Below, in pieces: positions 35,036 through 44,498 of a stretch of DNA of 54,298 nt. A program made the position numbers and the translations under genes. This stretch comes from Actinomycetes bacterium (GTDB taxonomy: Bacteria > Actinomycetota > Actinomycetes > S36-B12 > GCA-2699445): NCBI GenBank assembly GCA_022599915.1, contig JAHZLH010000068.1:1-54298 (forward strand), given 5' to 3'. Below the pieces are notes generated by a model. That model saw only the letters and a program-made list of their open reading frames with translations. It ran no database searches and had not been told where the DNA came from. How positions within the stretch are numbered: the stretch's first letter is position 1; the number at the start of each line of letters is the position of its first letter.

Positions 35036-36459
35036 AGAATTTCTCCTGGTTGGTAGTTGGCGGCCCGCGGGTGCTCGGCAACGATTGCGGCAATCCGATC
35101 TGCCACGGTGCGTACCTGGCTCGACGCGTCTCCAGTGAACGTCATCGGATCAGCTAGTACGGTCTCGATCTGCTCAGTCGAAAGCCCTAGTCGATCATCT
35201 GACGCCAGCCGCTCGATCAAGTCATTGTCAGCACCGGATTCGCGCATCGCTAGCGCGACCGCAACTGCGTTCCGTTTGATCGCCTCGTGCGCCTCTTCGC
35301 GACCAACACCGTTACGAACGGCAGCCATCAGTACCTTCGTAGTAGCGAGGAAGGGCAGGTAGCGGTCGCGTTCGGTTGCAATCACCGCCGGATAGGCACC
35401 GAAGTCGCGCAGGATTGTCAGGAAAGTTTCAAACATGCCGTCCGCTGCAAAGAAGGCATCCGGCAGCATCACCCGGCGGACCACCGAGCAGGACACGTCC
35501 CCTTCGTTCCACTGCGCCCCAGCCAAGTCATTGGCCATGGTCGCGTAGCCCCGCAGTAGCACCATGAACCCGCCGACGCGTTCGCAGGATCGAGCATTCA
35601 TCTTGTGGGGCATCGCCGAGGATCCAACTTGCCCCGGCTGGAACCCCTCGGTGGCGAGTTCCTGTCCTGCCATCAATCGAATCGTGGTGGCAAGCGAGGC
35701 CGGACCGGCCGCTACTTGGGTGAGCGCGCCCAGCACTTCCGCATCCAGCGATCGCGGATACACCTGACCGACGGAAGCGAGCACTCGCTGGAACCCCAGA
35801 TGAGCGGCGACGCGCTCCTCTAACTCGGACAACTTGTTGGTATCGCCACCCAGCAGATCCAGCATGTCCTGGGCGGTCCCCATCGGCCCTTTGATGCCCC
35901 GCAACGGCAACTGACCAATCAGTCTCTCCACCCGCTCGTAGGCGACCAGGAGCTCTTCGGCGGCTGACGCGAATCGTTTGCCTAGGGTGGTCATCTGGGC
36001 CGCGACGTTGTGGGAACGGCCGGCCATCGGCACCTCACTGTGCTGCACCGCAAGATCGGCCAACATCGCCAACGCAGCCACCATTTTGTCCCGGATCACC
36101 ACCAGCGAATCTCGGACCTGCATCTGCTCGACGTTCTCGGTCAGATCGCGACTGGTCATCCCCTTATGAATGTGTTCGTGTCCAGCGAGTGAGTTGAACT
36201 CCTCGATCCGGGCCTTCACATCGTGTTTGGTTACCAGTTCACGGCGAGCAATTGCGGCGAGGTCAACGACGTTCAACTGCTTCTCGTAGTCAGCAGCTAC
36301 GCCTTGGGGGATGTCCACGCCAAGATCGGCTTGTGCCGCCAGCACCGCTAGCCACAACTGCCGCTCCAACACGATCTTGTGCTCCGGCGACCAGATGTCG
36401 GCCATCGGGTCTGAGGCGTAGCGCGAGGCCAAAACATTTCCGATGTCCAAAGAACTCAC
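35032..36459 (-). CDS. purB: Adenylosuccinate lyase
   Basis: The 475-residue enzyme cleaves SAICAR and adenylosuccinate to release fumarate (steps 8 and the last step to AMP). The fumarase-superfamily signature is SSAMPHKMNARSCERV; MAGRSHNVAAQ and KGMTSRDLTEN are the other active-site regions. Length is normal. I chose a GTG seven codons into a longer TTG frame because purB proteins begin near SSLDIGNVLASRYAS and because GATGAT lies six bases upstream, a weak leaderless pattern. It is followed by purC with a four-base overlap. Confidence 0.92.
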   Translation of the reverse strand: MSSLDIGNVLASRYASDPMADIWSPEHKIVLERQLWLAVLAAQADLGVDIPQGVAADYEKQLNVVDLAAIARRELVTKHDVKARIEEFNSLAGHEHIHKGMTSRDLTENVEQMQVRDSLVVIRDKMVAALAMLADLAVQHSEVPMAGRSHNVAAQMTTLGKRFASAAEELLVAYERVERLIGQLPLRGIKGPMGTAQDMLDLLGGDTNKLSELEERVAAHLGFQRVLASVGQVYPRSLDAEVLGALTQVAAGPASLATTIRLMAGQELATEGFQPGQVGSSAMPHKMNARSCERVGGFMVLLRGYATMANDLAGAQWNEGDVSCSVVRRVMLPDAFFAADGMFETFLTILRDFGAYPAVIATERDRYLPFLATTKVLMAAVRNGVGREEAHEAIKRNAVAVALAMRESGADNDLIERLASDDRLGLSTEQIETVLADPMTFTGDASSQVRTVADRIAAIVAEHPRAANYQPGEIL

Positions 36460-36558
36460 GCTTCTATCATCCTCTCTCAACTACCGCTTTGCGCTAGCAG
36501 TATCCCGCTACTCGATCGAACCGGGTCATTGGTCTTCGTCGCGATCCTGATCCGTCCC

Positions 36559-37833
36559 TCAGCCGGGCAACACGATTGCGCCGAGCCGAGCCGCCCGGGC
36601 GATATCGCTACGGTGATGCGAGCCACGGATCTCGATTCGATCGATGCCCTGGTAGGCCCGATCAGCAGCCTCTGCGAGATCTGCGCCTCGTGCGGTGACA
36701 CTGAGTACTCGACCGCCACTGGTGACCAACCCACTTTCACCGGTCGCAGTCCCCGCATGCACCACTGCTACTTCGGTGACTTGCTCAGCCTCGGGGATAC
36801 CTGTGATCGAATCACCAGTCTGGACCGAAACCGGGTAGCCCTTCGCCGCTACCACGACACACACCGCTGCCCCATCGGACCAGACCGGATCCGGTTGCTG
36901 GCCCAGACTTCCTGCAGCTGCGGAACGCAGCAGCGGAAATAGCGGACTATCCAGCAGTCGTAGCACCGCTTGGATCTCGGGATCGCCGAAGCGAGCGTTG
37001 AACTCGACCACTTTCAAACCGCGGCTAGTCAGCGCCAGCCCGCAGTACAAGACACCCGCGAATGGAGTTCCGCGGCGGGCCATCTCTGTGATCGTGGGTC
37101 GTGCCACCTGAGTCATGATCTGCTCAACCAAATCGGGGGGCGCCCACGGGAGTGGGGTGTAGCTGCCCATACCGCCAGTGTTCGGTCCGGCATCGTCATC
37201 CCCCACCCGCTTGTGGTCTTGCGCGGGGAGCAGTGGCACTGCATCGGCACCGTCGGTGATGACGAAGAGTGATACCTCGGGTCCGTCGAGAAACTCTTCC
37301 ACCACAAGACTGCTGCCCTTGCTGAGACATTCTTGGGCGTGCCGCAGCGCAGCAGCACGATCGTCGGTCACCACGACACCCTTGCCACCGGCCAAACCGT
37401 CATCCTTCACCACGTAAGGAGCGCCGAAACAGTCCAGCGCGGCTACAACCTGATCCTCATCGGTGCAGGTCACACTCGCCGCGGTGGGAACGCCAGCAGC
37501 AGCCATGATTTCTTTCGCGAAGGCCTTGCTGCCCTCCAGTTGCGCGGCAGCGGCACTCGGGCCGAAACACAACAACCCCCGGCTCCGGATTTCGTCCGCA
37601 GCACCATTGACCAACGGCAGTTCCGGACCGATCACGACGAGATCGAACTCACCGTGCGCTGCCAGATCAGCTACTGCTACCGGGTCAGCGACGTCAACCG
37701 GCAGCACGGGAGCGACCGCAGCGATGCCAGCATTGCCTGGCGCCGCAACTACCTGCTCAACACCGGGATCGCTGAGTAATTTGCTTACCAACGCGTGTTC
37801 TCGGGCGCCGGACCCAACGACCAGAACCTTCAC
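36559..37833 (-). CDS. purD: Phosphoribosylamine-glycine ligase (GAR synthetase)
   Basis: The 424-residue ATP-grasp enzyme adds glycine to phosphoribosylamine (step 2). Typical features are MKVLVVGSGAREHALVSKL at the start, YVVKDDGLAGGKGVVV as the ATP-grasp lid, GPNTGGMGSYTPLPW, and KVVEFNARFGDPEIQAVL. The start is GTG overlapping the stop of the PNPOx-like gene as GTGA. It is followed by a short non-coding gap before purB. Confidence 0.96.
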   Translation of the reverse strand: MKVLVVGSGAREHALVSKLLSDPGVEQVVAAPGNAGIAAVAPVLPVDVADPVAVADLAAHGEFDLVVIGPELPLVNGAADEIRSRGLLCFGPSAAAAQLEGSKAFAKEIMAAAGVPTAASVTCTDEDQVVAALDCFGAPYVVKDDGLAGGKGVVVTDDRAAALRHAQECLSKGSSLVVEEFLDGPEVSLFVITDGADAVPLLPAQDHKRVGDDDAGPNTGGMGSYTPLPWAPPDLVEQIMTQVARPTITEMARRGTPFAGVLYCGLALTSRGLKVVEFNARFGDPEIQAVLRLLDSPLFPLLRSAAAGSLGQQPDPVWSDGAAVCVVVAAKGYPVSVQTGDSITGIPEAEQVTEVAVVHAGTATGESGLVTSGGRVLSVTARGADLAEAADRAYQGIDRIEIRGSHHRSDIARAARLGAIVLPG

Positions 37834-38258
37834 GCGTCTGGTCCCAGTCCAAGCCGAAACCTACGACCGCTCACCCGCTCTGGGACTATTTCGACGAAGT
37901 TGTTCTTGGGACCAGCGTTCCACGGGGTCAGTGGCAACTCTTCTAACATCGCCGACTCTTCGTCGGATTCCACGATGCGCGCCGTTCCCTGCACCACAAC
38001 ACTCCACGCTTCACCGGTTTCGGGGAGGTAGCCATCTACCTCGTAGGCGACCTTGGAATTCACCGCAACTGAGACCAGCTTGGAACCCTCAGCGGTTCGA
38101 AACAGCAACCGATTGTCGTGGTGGAGGTGGTTCACGGGGAAGATGTCCGGAAGTCCGGCTGGTGCTACTGCGAGCCGGCCGTGGGCTTCCCGGGCGAGCA
38201 TTTCCCAGCAGGACGATTCGTCCAAAATTTGGATTCCATTGCGGGGGTCAATCTCCAT
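37830..38258 (-). CDS. PNPOx-like flavin/F420-binding split-barrel protein
   Basis: The 142-residue protein fits the pyridoxamine-5-phosphate-oxidase-like split-barrel group. It has HGRLAVAPAGLPDIFPVNHL, SVAVNSKVAYEVDGY and WSVVVQGTARIVE in the family order. Many actinobacterial members bind FMN, haem or cofactor F420 and some are only storage or redox proteins. Which one applies here cannot be decided. The stop overlaps purD as GTGA, a tight coupling with purine synthesis that is unexpected. Start: ATG with GGGAGG eight bases upstream. Confidence 0.75.
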   Translation of the reverse strand: MEIDPRNGIQILDESSCWEMLAREAHGRLAVAPAGLPDIFPVNHLHHDNRLLFRTAEGSKLVSVAVNSKVAYEVDGYLPETGEAWSVVVQGTARIVESDEESAMLEELPLTPWNAGPKNNFVEIVPERVSGRRFRLGLGPDA

Positions 38259-38283
38259 AGTTCGATCCTCCCAGACCTAGTAC

Positions 38284-38301
38284 GGGGGCTCACTCGCCCC
38301 C
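38284..38301 (-). terminator. GC-rich hairpin after purA
   Basis: GGGGGC and GCCCCC surround a TCACTC loop, 22 bases after the purA stop on the reverse strand and before the PNPOx-like gene. It probably separates purA from the PNPOx-purD pair. No T-run follows. Confidence 0.5.
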
Positions 38302-38322
38302 CGATGTTGCGCCGCTGACACC

Positions 38323-39627
<1,305 letters not shown>

Positions 39628-39695
39628 TCAACTGCAGCATTCAGTGAGTGAGCGTAACGCACCGGGACGACTGCGTGGTCAGAAAGCACACCCAC

Positions 39696-39712
39696 CCAGC
39701 TCCAACAGCTGG
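39696..39712 (-). terminator. Small perfect hairpin between fbaA and purA
   Basis: CCAGCT and AGCTGG are separated by CCAAC. It lies 43 bases beyond the fbaA stop. The stem has only six pairs and no T-run, so it may be a weak terminator or a regulatory stem. Confidence 0.3.
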
Positions 39713-39754
39713 AATGGCGCATCCCCACCCGACAGCGGCCGGCGTCGTTGCAGG

Positions 39755-40774
39755 TCAGATCTTGGTGCCCGCGGAACGCAAATCCTCACAAGCATGTACC
39801 ACCCGAGCAGCCATACCTGCTTCGGCAGCCTTACCCCAAGCACGCGGGTCATACTTCTTTTTGTTGCCGACCTCGCCGTCGATCCTGAGTACTTCGTCGT
39901 AATAGCGGAACATGTGGTCGGCCACCGGTCGGGTGAAGGCGTACTGGGTGTCAGTGTCGACGTTCATTTTCACCACACCGAAATCCAATGACTCCCGGAT
40001 CTCGGACAACAGCGATCCGGAGCCACCGTGGAACACCAGATCAAACGGCTTCTCCACCCCATAGTTCTCGCCGACTGCTTTTTGGATGGTGTCCAGGATT
40101 TTCGGCTGAAGCTTGACGTTGCCAGGCTTGTAGACCCCATGAACATTGCCAAAGGTCGCAGCCACCATGTAGCGGCCCCGCTCACCCAGCCCCAGTTTGG
40201 CGGCGGTTGCTAGGCCATCCTCTGGTGTGGAGTACAACTTGGCATCCTGCTTTGCTTCGATGCCGTCTTCCTCACCACCGACTACCCCGATCTCCAGTTC
40301 CATGATGATGTTGGCCCGATGGCACTTATCGAGGAGTTCCTCGGCGATATCCAAGTTCTCGTCTAGGGGGATAGCCGAGCCGTCCCACATATGCGACTGG
40401 AACAGCGGTAGCTCCCCCTTGGCAACCCTTTCCAGTGAGATATCGACCAGCGGGCGCATGTAGCCGTCGAGATGCTGCTGCGGGCAATGGTCGGTGTGGA
40501 GCGCGATATTCACGGGGTACTTATCCGCGACCGTGTGCGCGAAGGCGGCTAGTGCCTCTGCCCCGAGCACCATGTCTTTAACGGTTTGGCCAGACGCGTA
40601 TTGCGCACCACCCCAGGAAAACTGAATGATGCCGTCACTTTCGGCTTCGGCAAATCCTTGTAGCGCCGCCACGATCGTCTGTGACGACGTGCAGTTGATG
40701 GCGGGATAGGCGAACTTGCCGGCTTTGGCCCGGTCCAACATTTGTGCGTAGACCTCGGGTGTTGCAATGGGCAT
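39755..40774 (-). CDS. fbaA: Fructose-bisphosphate aldolase, class II
   Basis: The 339-residue zinc enzyme interconverts fructose-1,6-bisphosphate with dihydroxyacetone phosphate and glyceraldehyde-3-phosphate. Metal and substrate motifs are ALHTDHCP, IIMELEIGVVGGEEDG, GNVHGVYKPGN and VFHGGSGS, in class IIA order. I chose the internal ATG with GGAGATCCC upstream over a longer frame of about 27 extra codons that has no ribosome-binding site and no family match. Confidence 0.95.
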   Translation of the reverse strand: MPIATPEVYAQMLDRAKAGKFAYPAINCTSSQTIVAALQGFAEAESDGIIQFSWGGAQYASGQTVKDMVLGAEALAAFAHTVADKYPVNIALHTDHCPQQHLDGYMRPLVDISLERVAKGELPLFQSHMWDGSAIPLDENLDIAEELLDKCHRANIIMELEIGVVGGEEDGIEAKQDAKLYSTPEDGLATAAKLGLGERGRYMVAATFGNVHGVYKPGNVKLQPKILDTIQKAVGENYGVEKPFDLVFHGGSGSLLSEIRESLDFGVVKMNVDTDTQYAFTRPVADHMFRYYDEVLRIDGEVGNKKKYDPRAWGKAAEAGMAARVVHACEDLRSAGTKI

Positions 40775-40878
40775 GGGATCTCCACTTCTTGCGGTGCGCC
40801 GTAATCCTTGCAGACTGGACCCGGTGAGGCAGAGCCGGTCTGCATGCCAGAACAAATCGGAGCCACTTGCGTCGTTTG

Positions 40879-41940
40879 ATGGACAATGATGCTGTGTTGG
40901 ACATTCTCACTCGACTGGGGACTGCAGCCGCTACCGGTTTGCTCGGTCTGCCGGAATCAGTGATCCGTCGCCTGGCCGGCTCGCCCCACAGCATGGATGG
41001 TGAGACGTTACAGCCAGCCGTGCAGATGATGCTTCGAATGAATCAGGCAGTCGCCGTGGCCGGTACGGGCAGCAGCTCGGTAACTCGGCGTCGACAGGAT
41101 ATGGTCCGGGGCGCCAAACTGGCTATGACACCGCCGCGGCAGGTCGCCGTGGCCGAGTTAACCATTCCCACATCCGCGACAGCACTACCCGCACGCCGGT
41201 ATCGGGATCGAGGCTGGTCCGATGCAGCCCGACCGGTGATCATGTATCTACATGGTGGGGGCTGGGTGGTAGGTGATCTCGACAGCCACGACGCCGTCTG
41301 TCGACAACTCGCGCTAGGCAGCGGCTGCACGGTCGTGTCCGTGGCTTACCGACTGGCTCCGGAACATCCATTCCCGGCTGCCGTCATTGACGCTGTCGCC
41401 GCCTTTCGCTGGCTACGAGACAACCCGCAGCCGGAAGATCTCCCTGGGATCGTCGCCGTCATGGGTGATAGCGCTGGTGGGAACCTGGCGGCAGTGACCT
41501 CGATGGCCATGCGGGACGCCGGCGAGCAGCTTCCGGCAGCCCAGGGCCTGATCTATCCGGGTACAGATCTGCGCATGGGCATGCCGTCGATTAACAAGTT
41601 CGCCGACGGTTTCTTCCTCACCAAAGCAGACATGGAGTGGTACCGCAGCCACTACGCGCCGGACCCAGAACAGTGGCGCAACCCGCAGGTCTCACCGCTG
41701 CTGGCCGGTGATCACCGCGGACTGCCCGCCACGGCGCTGTGGACTGCCGGGTTTGACCCGCTGCGAGACGAGGGCTCCGCCTACGCACAACAGCTTCGTG
41801 ACAGCGGCATTATGGTTCAGGAGCAGTGCTTCACCGATCAAGTGCACGGTTTCGCCAACATGGGTTTTCTTCCCGGTGGGGCGGCGCGAACCCGCAGTCT
41901 CGGGCAGCAACTGGCCACCCTGATCCACAGTCAACTGTGA
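40879..41940 (+). CDS. Alpha/beta-hydrolase (hormone-sensitive-lipase family esterase)
   Basis: The 353-residue protein belongs to the HSL-type esterase family. YLHGGGWVVGD is the oxyanion-hole motif, VMGDSAGGNLAAV the nucleophile elbow, FDPLRDEG carries the acid and QVHGFANMG the catalytic His. It acts on short-chain acyl esters as a rule; the substrate is unknown and there is no signal peptide. The start is uncertain: this ATG, an upstream TTG, or a GTG five codons in that lies six bases after GACAAT. It converges on the SDR gene with a four-base gap. Confidence 0.83.
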   Translation: MDNDAVLDILTRLGTAAATGLLGLPESVIRRLAGSPHSMDGETLQPAVQMMLRMNQAVAVAGTGSSSVTRRRQDMVRGAKLAMTPPRQVAVAELTIPTSATALPARRYRDRGWSDAARPVIMYLHGGGWVVGDLDSHDAVCRQLALGSGCTVVSVAYRLAPEHPFPAAVIDAVAAFRWLRDNPQPEDLPGIVAVMGDSAGGNLAAVTSMAMRDAGEQLPAAQGLIYPGTDLRMGMPSINKFADGFFLTKADMEWYRSHYAPDPEQWRNPQVSPLLAGDHRGLPATALWTAGFDPLRDEGSAYAQQLRDSGIMVQEQCFTDQVHGFANMGFLPGGAARTRSLGQQLATLIHSQL

Positions 41941-41944
41941 GCCG

Positions 41945-42784
41945 CTATCGCTGATTCGGCGACAACTCGGCTTCGTCCAGGTTGGCCAGCGTCACCCCAG
42001 AGGCGGCCGGTCTACCAGCAAAAAGCCCCCCATCTACTGGAAGCACCGCACCGTTGATGTAGTCAGCGGCGGGGCTGGCCAGGAAGAGGATGACATCTGC
42101 CAGTTCCGTTACCCGCGCTAGCCGCTTGGCCGGTATCTGTTCAATCTTTCCGCTCAGCACATCGAGGTCACTCCAAAATTCCCGACCCATATCGGAAAGA
42201 AAAATGGTGGGGCAAATGACGTTGGATCTCACCCCGTGCGGCCCCAACTCGGTTGCCAGGCAAGTACTGAGCATTTGCAGGGCTGCCTTCGATACCGAGT
42301 AGGCCAACGAGCCTCTACTTGGTCGGAGACCGCTGTGCGAAGAGACGCTGATGATTCTTCCCCAACCGCGCTCCATCATCGGCACTGACAACGCTTGGCT
42401 CAGGAGAAAGGGTGCGGTCACGTTCACCGCCATTGTTGCCGACCAATCCGCCGGGTCAATTTCAGCCAGCGAGCCTGGATGGGCCACCCCAGCGCAGTTC
42501 ACCACAATGTCCCATTGGCTCCTAGTGGCGTCGGCAATCACGCCCTGCACACCTTCCGTTGTGGCCAGATCGCCGGTAAAGGCCATTACCCGTTGCCCAG
42601 GGGTGGCGCGGTGCTGTTCAACATCAGTCACGGCGGCCGCTACCGATTCTGGTTGCCGACCCAGTAGTCCCACGTCGGCGCCAGCACGGGCTAGGGCTCG
42701 TGCACTCGCAAGACCTAGCCCGCGACTGCTCCCGGTCACGAATGCTCGCCTGCCGGATAGATCGACCTGTAATGCCTGAGTCAT
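41945..42784 (-). CDS. Short-chain dehydrogenase/reductase (SDR)
   Basis: The 279-residue classical SDR has TGSSRGLGLASARALA (NAD(P)-binding), NCAGVAHPG, a catalytic Ser in ISVSSHSG, and Tyr/Lys in AYSVSKAALQ. Its shape resembles gluconate 5-dehydrogenase or 3-oxoacyl-ACP reductase-like enzymes. The substrate is not determinable. It is divergent from a broken LacI-type regulator, which in working form may have controlled it in response to a sugar or its derivative. The ATG follows TACGCT by six bases (leaderless pattern). Confidence 0.83.
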   Translation of the reverse strand: MTQALQVDLSGRRAFVTGSSRGLGLASARALARAGADVGLLGRQPESVAAAVTDVEQHRATPGQRVMAFTGDLATTEGVQGVIADATRSQWDIVVNCAGVAHPGSLAEIDPADWSATMAVNVTAPFLLSQALSVPMMERGWGRIISVSSHSGLRPSRGSLAYSVSKAALQMLSTCLATELGPHGVRSNVICPTIFLSDMGREFWSDLDVLSGKIEQIPAKRLARVTELADVILFLASPAADYINGAVLPVDGGLFAGRPAASGVTLANLDEAELSPNQR

Positions 42785-42884
42785 GGCCTCAGCGTAGGGA
42801 GAATATCGCCCTGCTGGCAGATCGAAGCCGGGGATTTAGCTTGCGCAGCGACAGACAGTGGCTCGAGTAGGCCACAATCGAATC
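42785..42884. promoter_or_regulatory. Divergent promoter region of the SDR and lacI-like genes with an inverted repeat
   Basis: On the reverse strand TACGCT (42791-42796) plus six bases leads to the SDR ATG. On the forward strand CACAAT plus six bases leads to the lacI-like ATG. Between them GTGGC-N8-GCCAC (42858-42875) overlaps the forward -10 and is a candidate operator; the spacing suits a LacI-type dimer only loosely. Confidence 0.45.
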
Positions 42885-43833
42885 ATGGCTACCTCGCCTC
42901 GGCGCCCAAAACTCGCGCACGTTGCGATGCATGCCGGGGTCAGTCTCGGGACCGCGTCGGATGCCTTACGCGGCAAAGGCCGCATGAGTGACGAGACTCG
43001 CCGGCGAATCATCGCGACTGCTGAGTCCATGGGCTAGCGCCCCAGTGCGCAAGCGCGTGCGCTCGCCACCGGGCACAGCCAGATCGTGGCACTTGTCGTT
43101 CAGGACCACGACACCGCCGCGGCGCCCCGAATCTATTGGCCAAAGTTGCAGGCCGAGTTCACTGAGCAACTGCTGGCTCGCGGTTTCGTCGCCTGCACCA
43201 TGAGGCTGCAGGATCTAGCACAACTCGATGGTCTGCCTTTTGACCTGATCGTATTTGCACACCTGCGGGTGGGGGACGACCTACCCGCAGAAATCCGGCG
43301 CAACTACCGGGTAGTGGATATCGACTTCACCAGTGACTCCCGCTCAACAGCAGATCTGCGGGGTCAATTTGAACGACTCTGTTCCTGGACCCTTGACGCC
43401 CTTGCCGAGCGGGGATCCAAGCAACCAGCGCTGTTTCTCCCCCCTGGCGCAGACTCCCAGCACCCCGCCGCAGCCTGCTACCGGCAATGGTGTGCTGACC
43501 AGTCAATACCGCCAACGATGTTGATCTCGGAATCAGACCAACTAGCCGAAGTGCCCGAGACGACTGACGGGATTTTTTGGTGTTCTGCTAGATCCTGACT
43601 GGCTGGTGGATCAACTCACCCGCCAGGGCCGTGAGGTCAGCGCTTTACCGGTTATCACTCTCGGATCCGAGCCGCAGGGTTCGATGGCGCAGCAATCGAT
43701 CGAGCAACTCACCCTGGATGGCGAGGACCTCGGCAAGCAACTCGCCGACATTGCTGGCGCCGTGATTGCTGGCCAGCCAGCCCAGCCACTGCGGCTGACC
43801 TGGCTGCTCGGCCCACGGAAATTTCCGGGCTAG
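42885..43833 (+). pseudogene. LacI-family transcriptional regulator broken by a stop and a frameshift
   Basis: The start encodes a LacI HTH: KLAHVAMHAGVSLGTASDAL and RGKGRMSDETRRRIIATAES. It then meets TAG at 43035-43037, exactly where LacI proteins have the Tyr of LGYRP; the next codons read RPSAQARALATG, so the frame continues. The sugar-binding domain follows with IVALVVQDHDTAAAP. A second break lies in a run of six T at 43573-43578. One T fewer restores ...DGIFGVLLDPDWLVDQL. Two lesions make a non-functional gene likely, unless one is a sequencing error. The regulator faces the SDR. Confidence 0.8.
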
Positions 43834-43872
43834 CTGACCGGTGGCTGCTTTCGCAGGTTGCGCGAGTTGTCG

Positions 43873-44376
43873 CTAGAGCCCGGTCGTACCGTCGATAGTC
43901 TCTCGGAGCAGATCCGCATGACCATTGTGGCGGGCGTATTCCTCGATCAGGTGAACCAAGATCCACCGCAAACTTGTGGGGCCATCGAGTTTCGGATACT
44001 TCGCCAACGTGTTGAGATCAGCAATCTCGGCCACGATTTGGCGCGACTTCTCCACCTCCGCGTACCAAGCGGCGAAGTCCGCCGAGGGATCTGCATCAGC
44101 CAAGTCAGTGAAGTCCGCGTCGGCAATATCCTTGGACCAGTACAACGGCTTGATCCGCTCTCCTTGCAGTACTCGCTGGAACCAATGCCGCTCCACGTCC
44201 GCCAAGTGACGCACCAGTCCCAGCATGGTCAGGTTGGATGGCGGAACGCTCTGTCGCTTCATTCGCTCGGGATCGAGCCCTTCGGCCTTGCGCTCCAATG
44301 TGGCCCGGTGAAAGTCCAACCATCCCGTCAACATGCGTTTCTCGTCCGCCGTAGTGTCAATACCGGAATAGGCCAT
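43873..44376 (-). CDS. DinB-like / DUF664 family protein
   Basis: The 167-residue four-helix protein opens DEKRMLTGWLDFHRATLERK and has GLVRHLADVERHWFQRVL, which provides His for the metal site. A second site is LVHLIEEYARHNGHADLLRE. These match the DinB/DUF664 group of actinobacteria, thought to be metal-dependent thiol-handling or transferase proteins. Activity is unknown. An earlier in-frame GTG and a longer frame exist; I chose the ATG with GGTGG upstream. It converges on the broken lacI. Confidence 0.8.
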   Translation of the reverse strand: MAYSGIDTTADEKRMLTGWLDFHRATLERKAEGLDPERMKRQSVPPSNLTMLGLVRHLADVERHWFQRVLQGERIKPLYWSKDIADADFTDLADADPSADFAAWYAEVEKSRQIVAEIADLNTLAKYPKLDGPTSLRWILVHLIEEYARHNGHADLLRETIDGTTGL

Positions 44377-44498
44377 AGTGATCGCCACCTTTCCTGATCC
44401 AACTCTTGGACAGTTCATTTCGTAGCGAGTTGTCCGCTACCCAGCAACATCATGATCCTCACCACCGATCGTTGCTGAGTGAACGGCGGCACTGCGCC

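Noticed and set aside
43035-43037. Amber codon read as pyrrolysine in the LacI gene
   Set aside because: The position is a conserved Tyr in a DNA-binding protein, a second lesion follows, and no pyrrolysine genes are seen.
43573-43578. Programmed slippage on the T6 tract
   Set aside because: The gene is also interrupted upstream by a stop, so decay or sequencing error is simpler.
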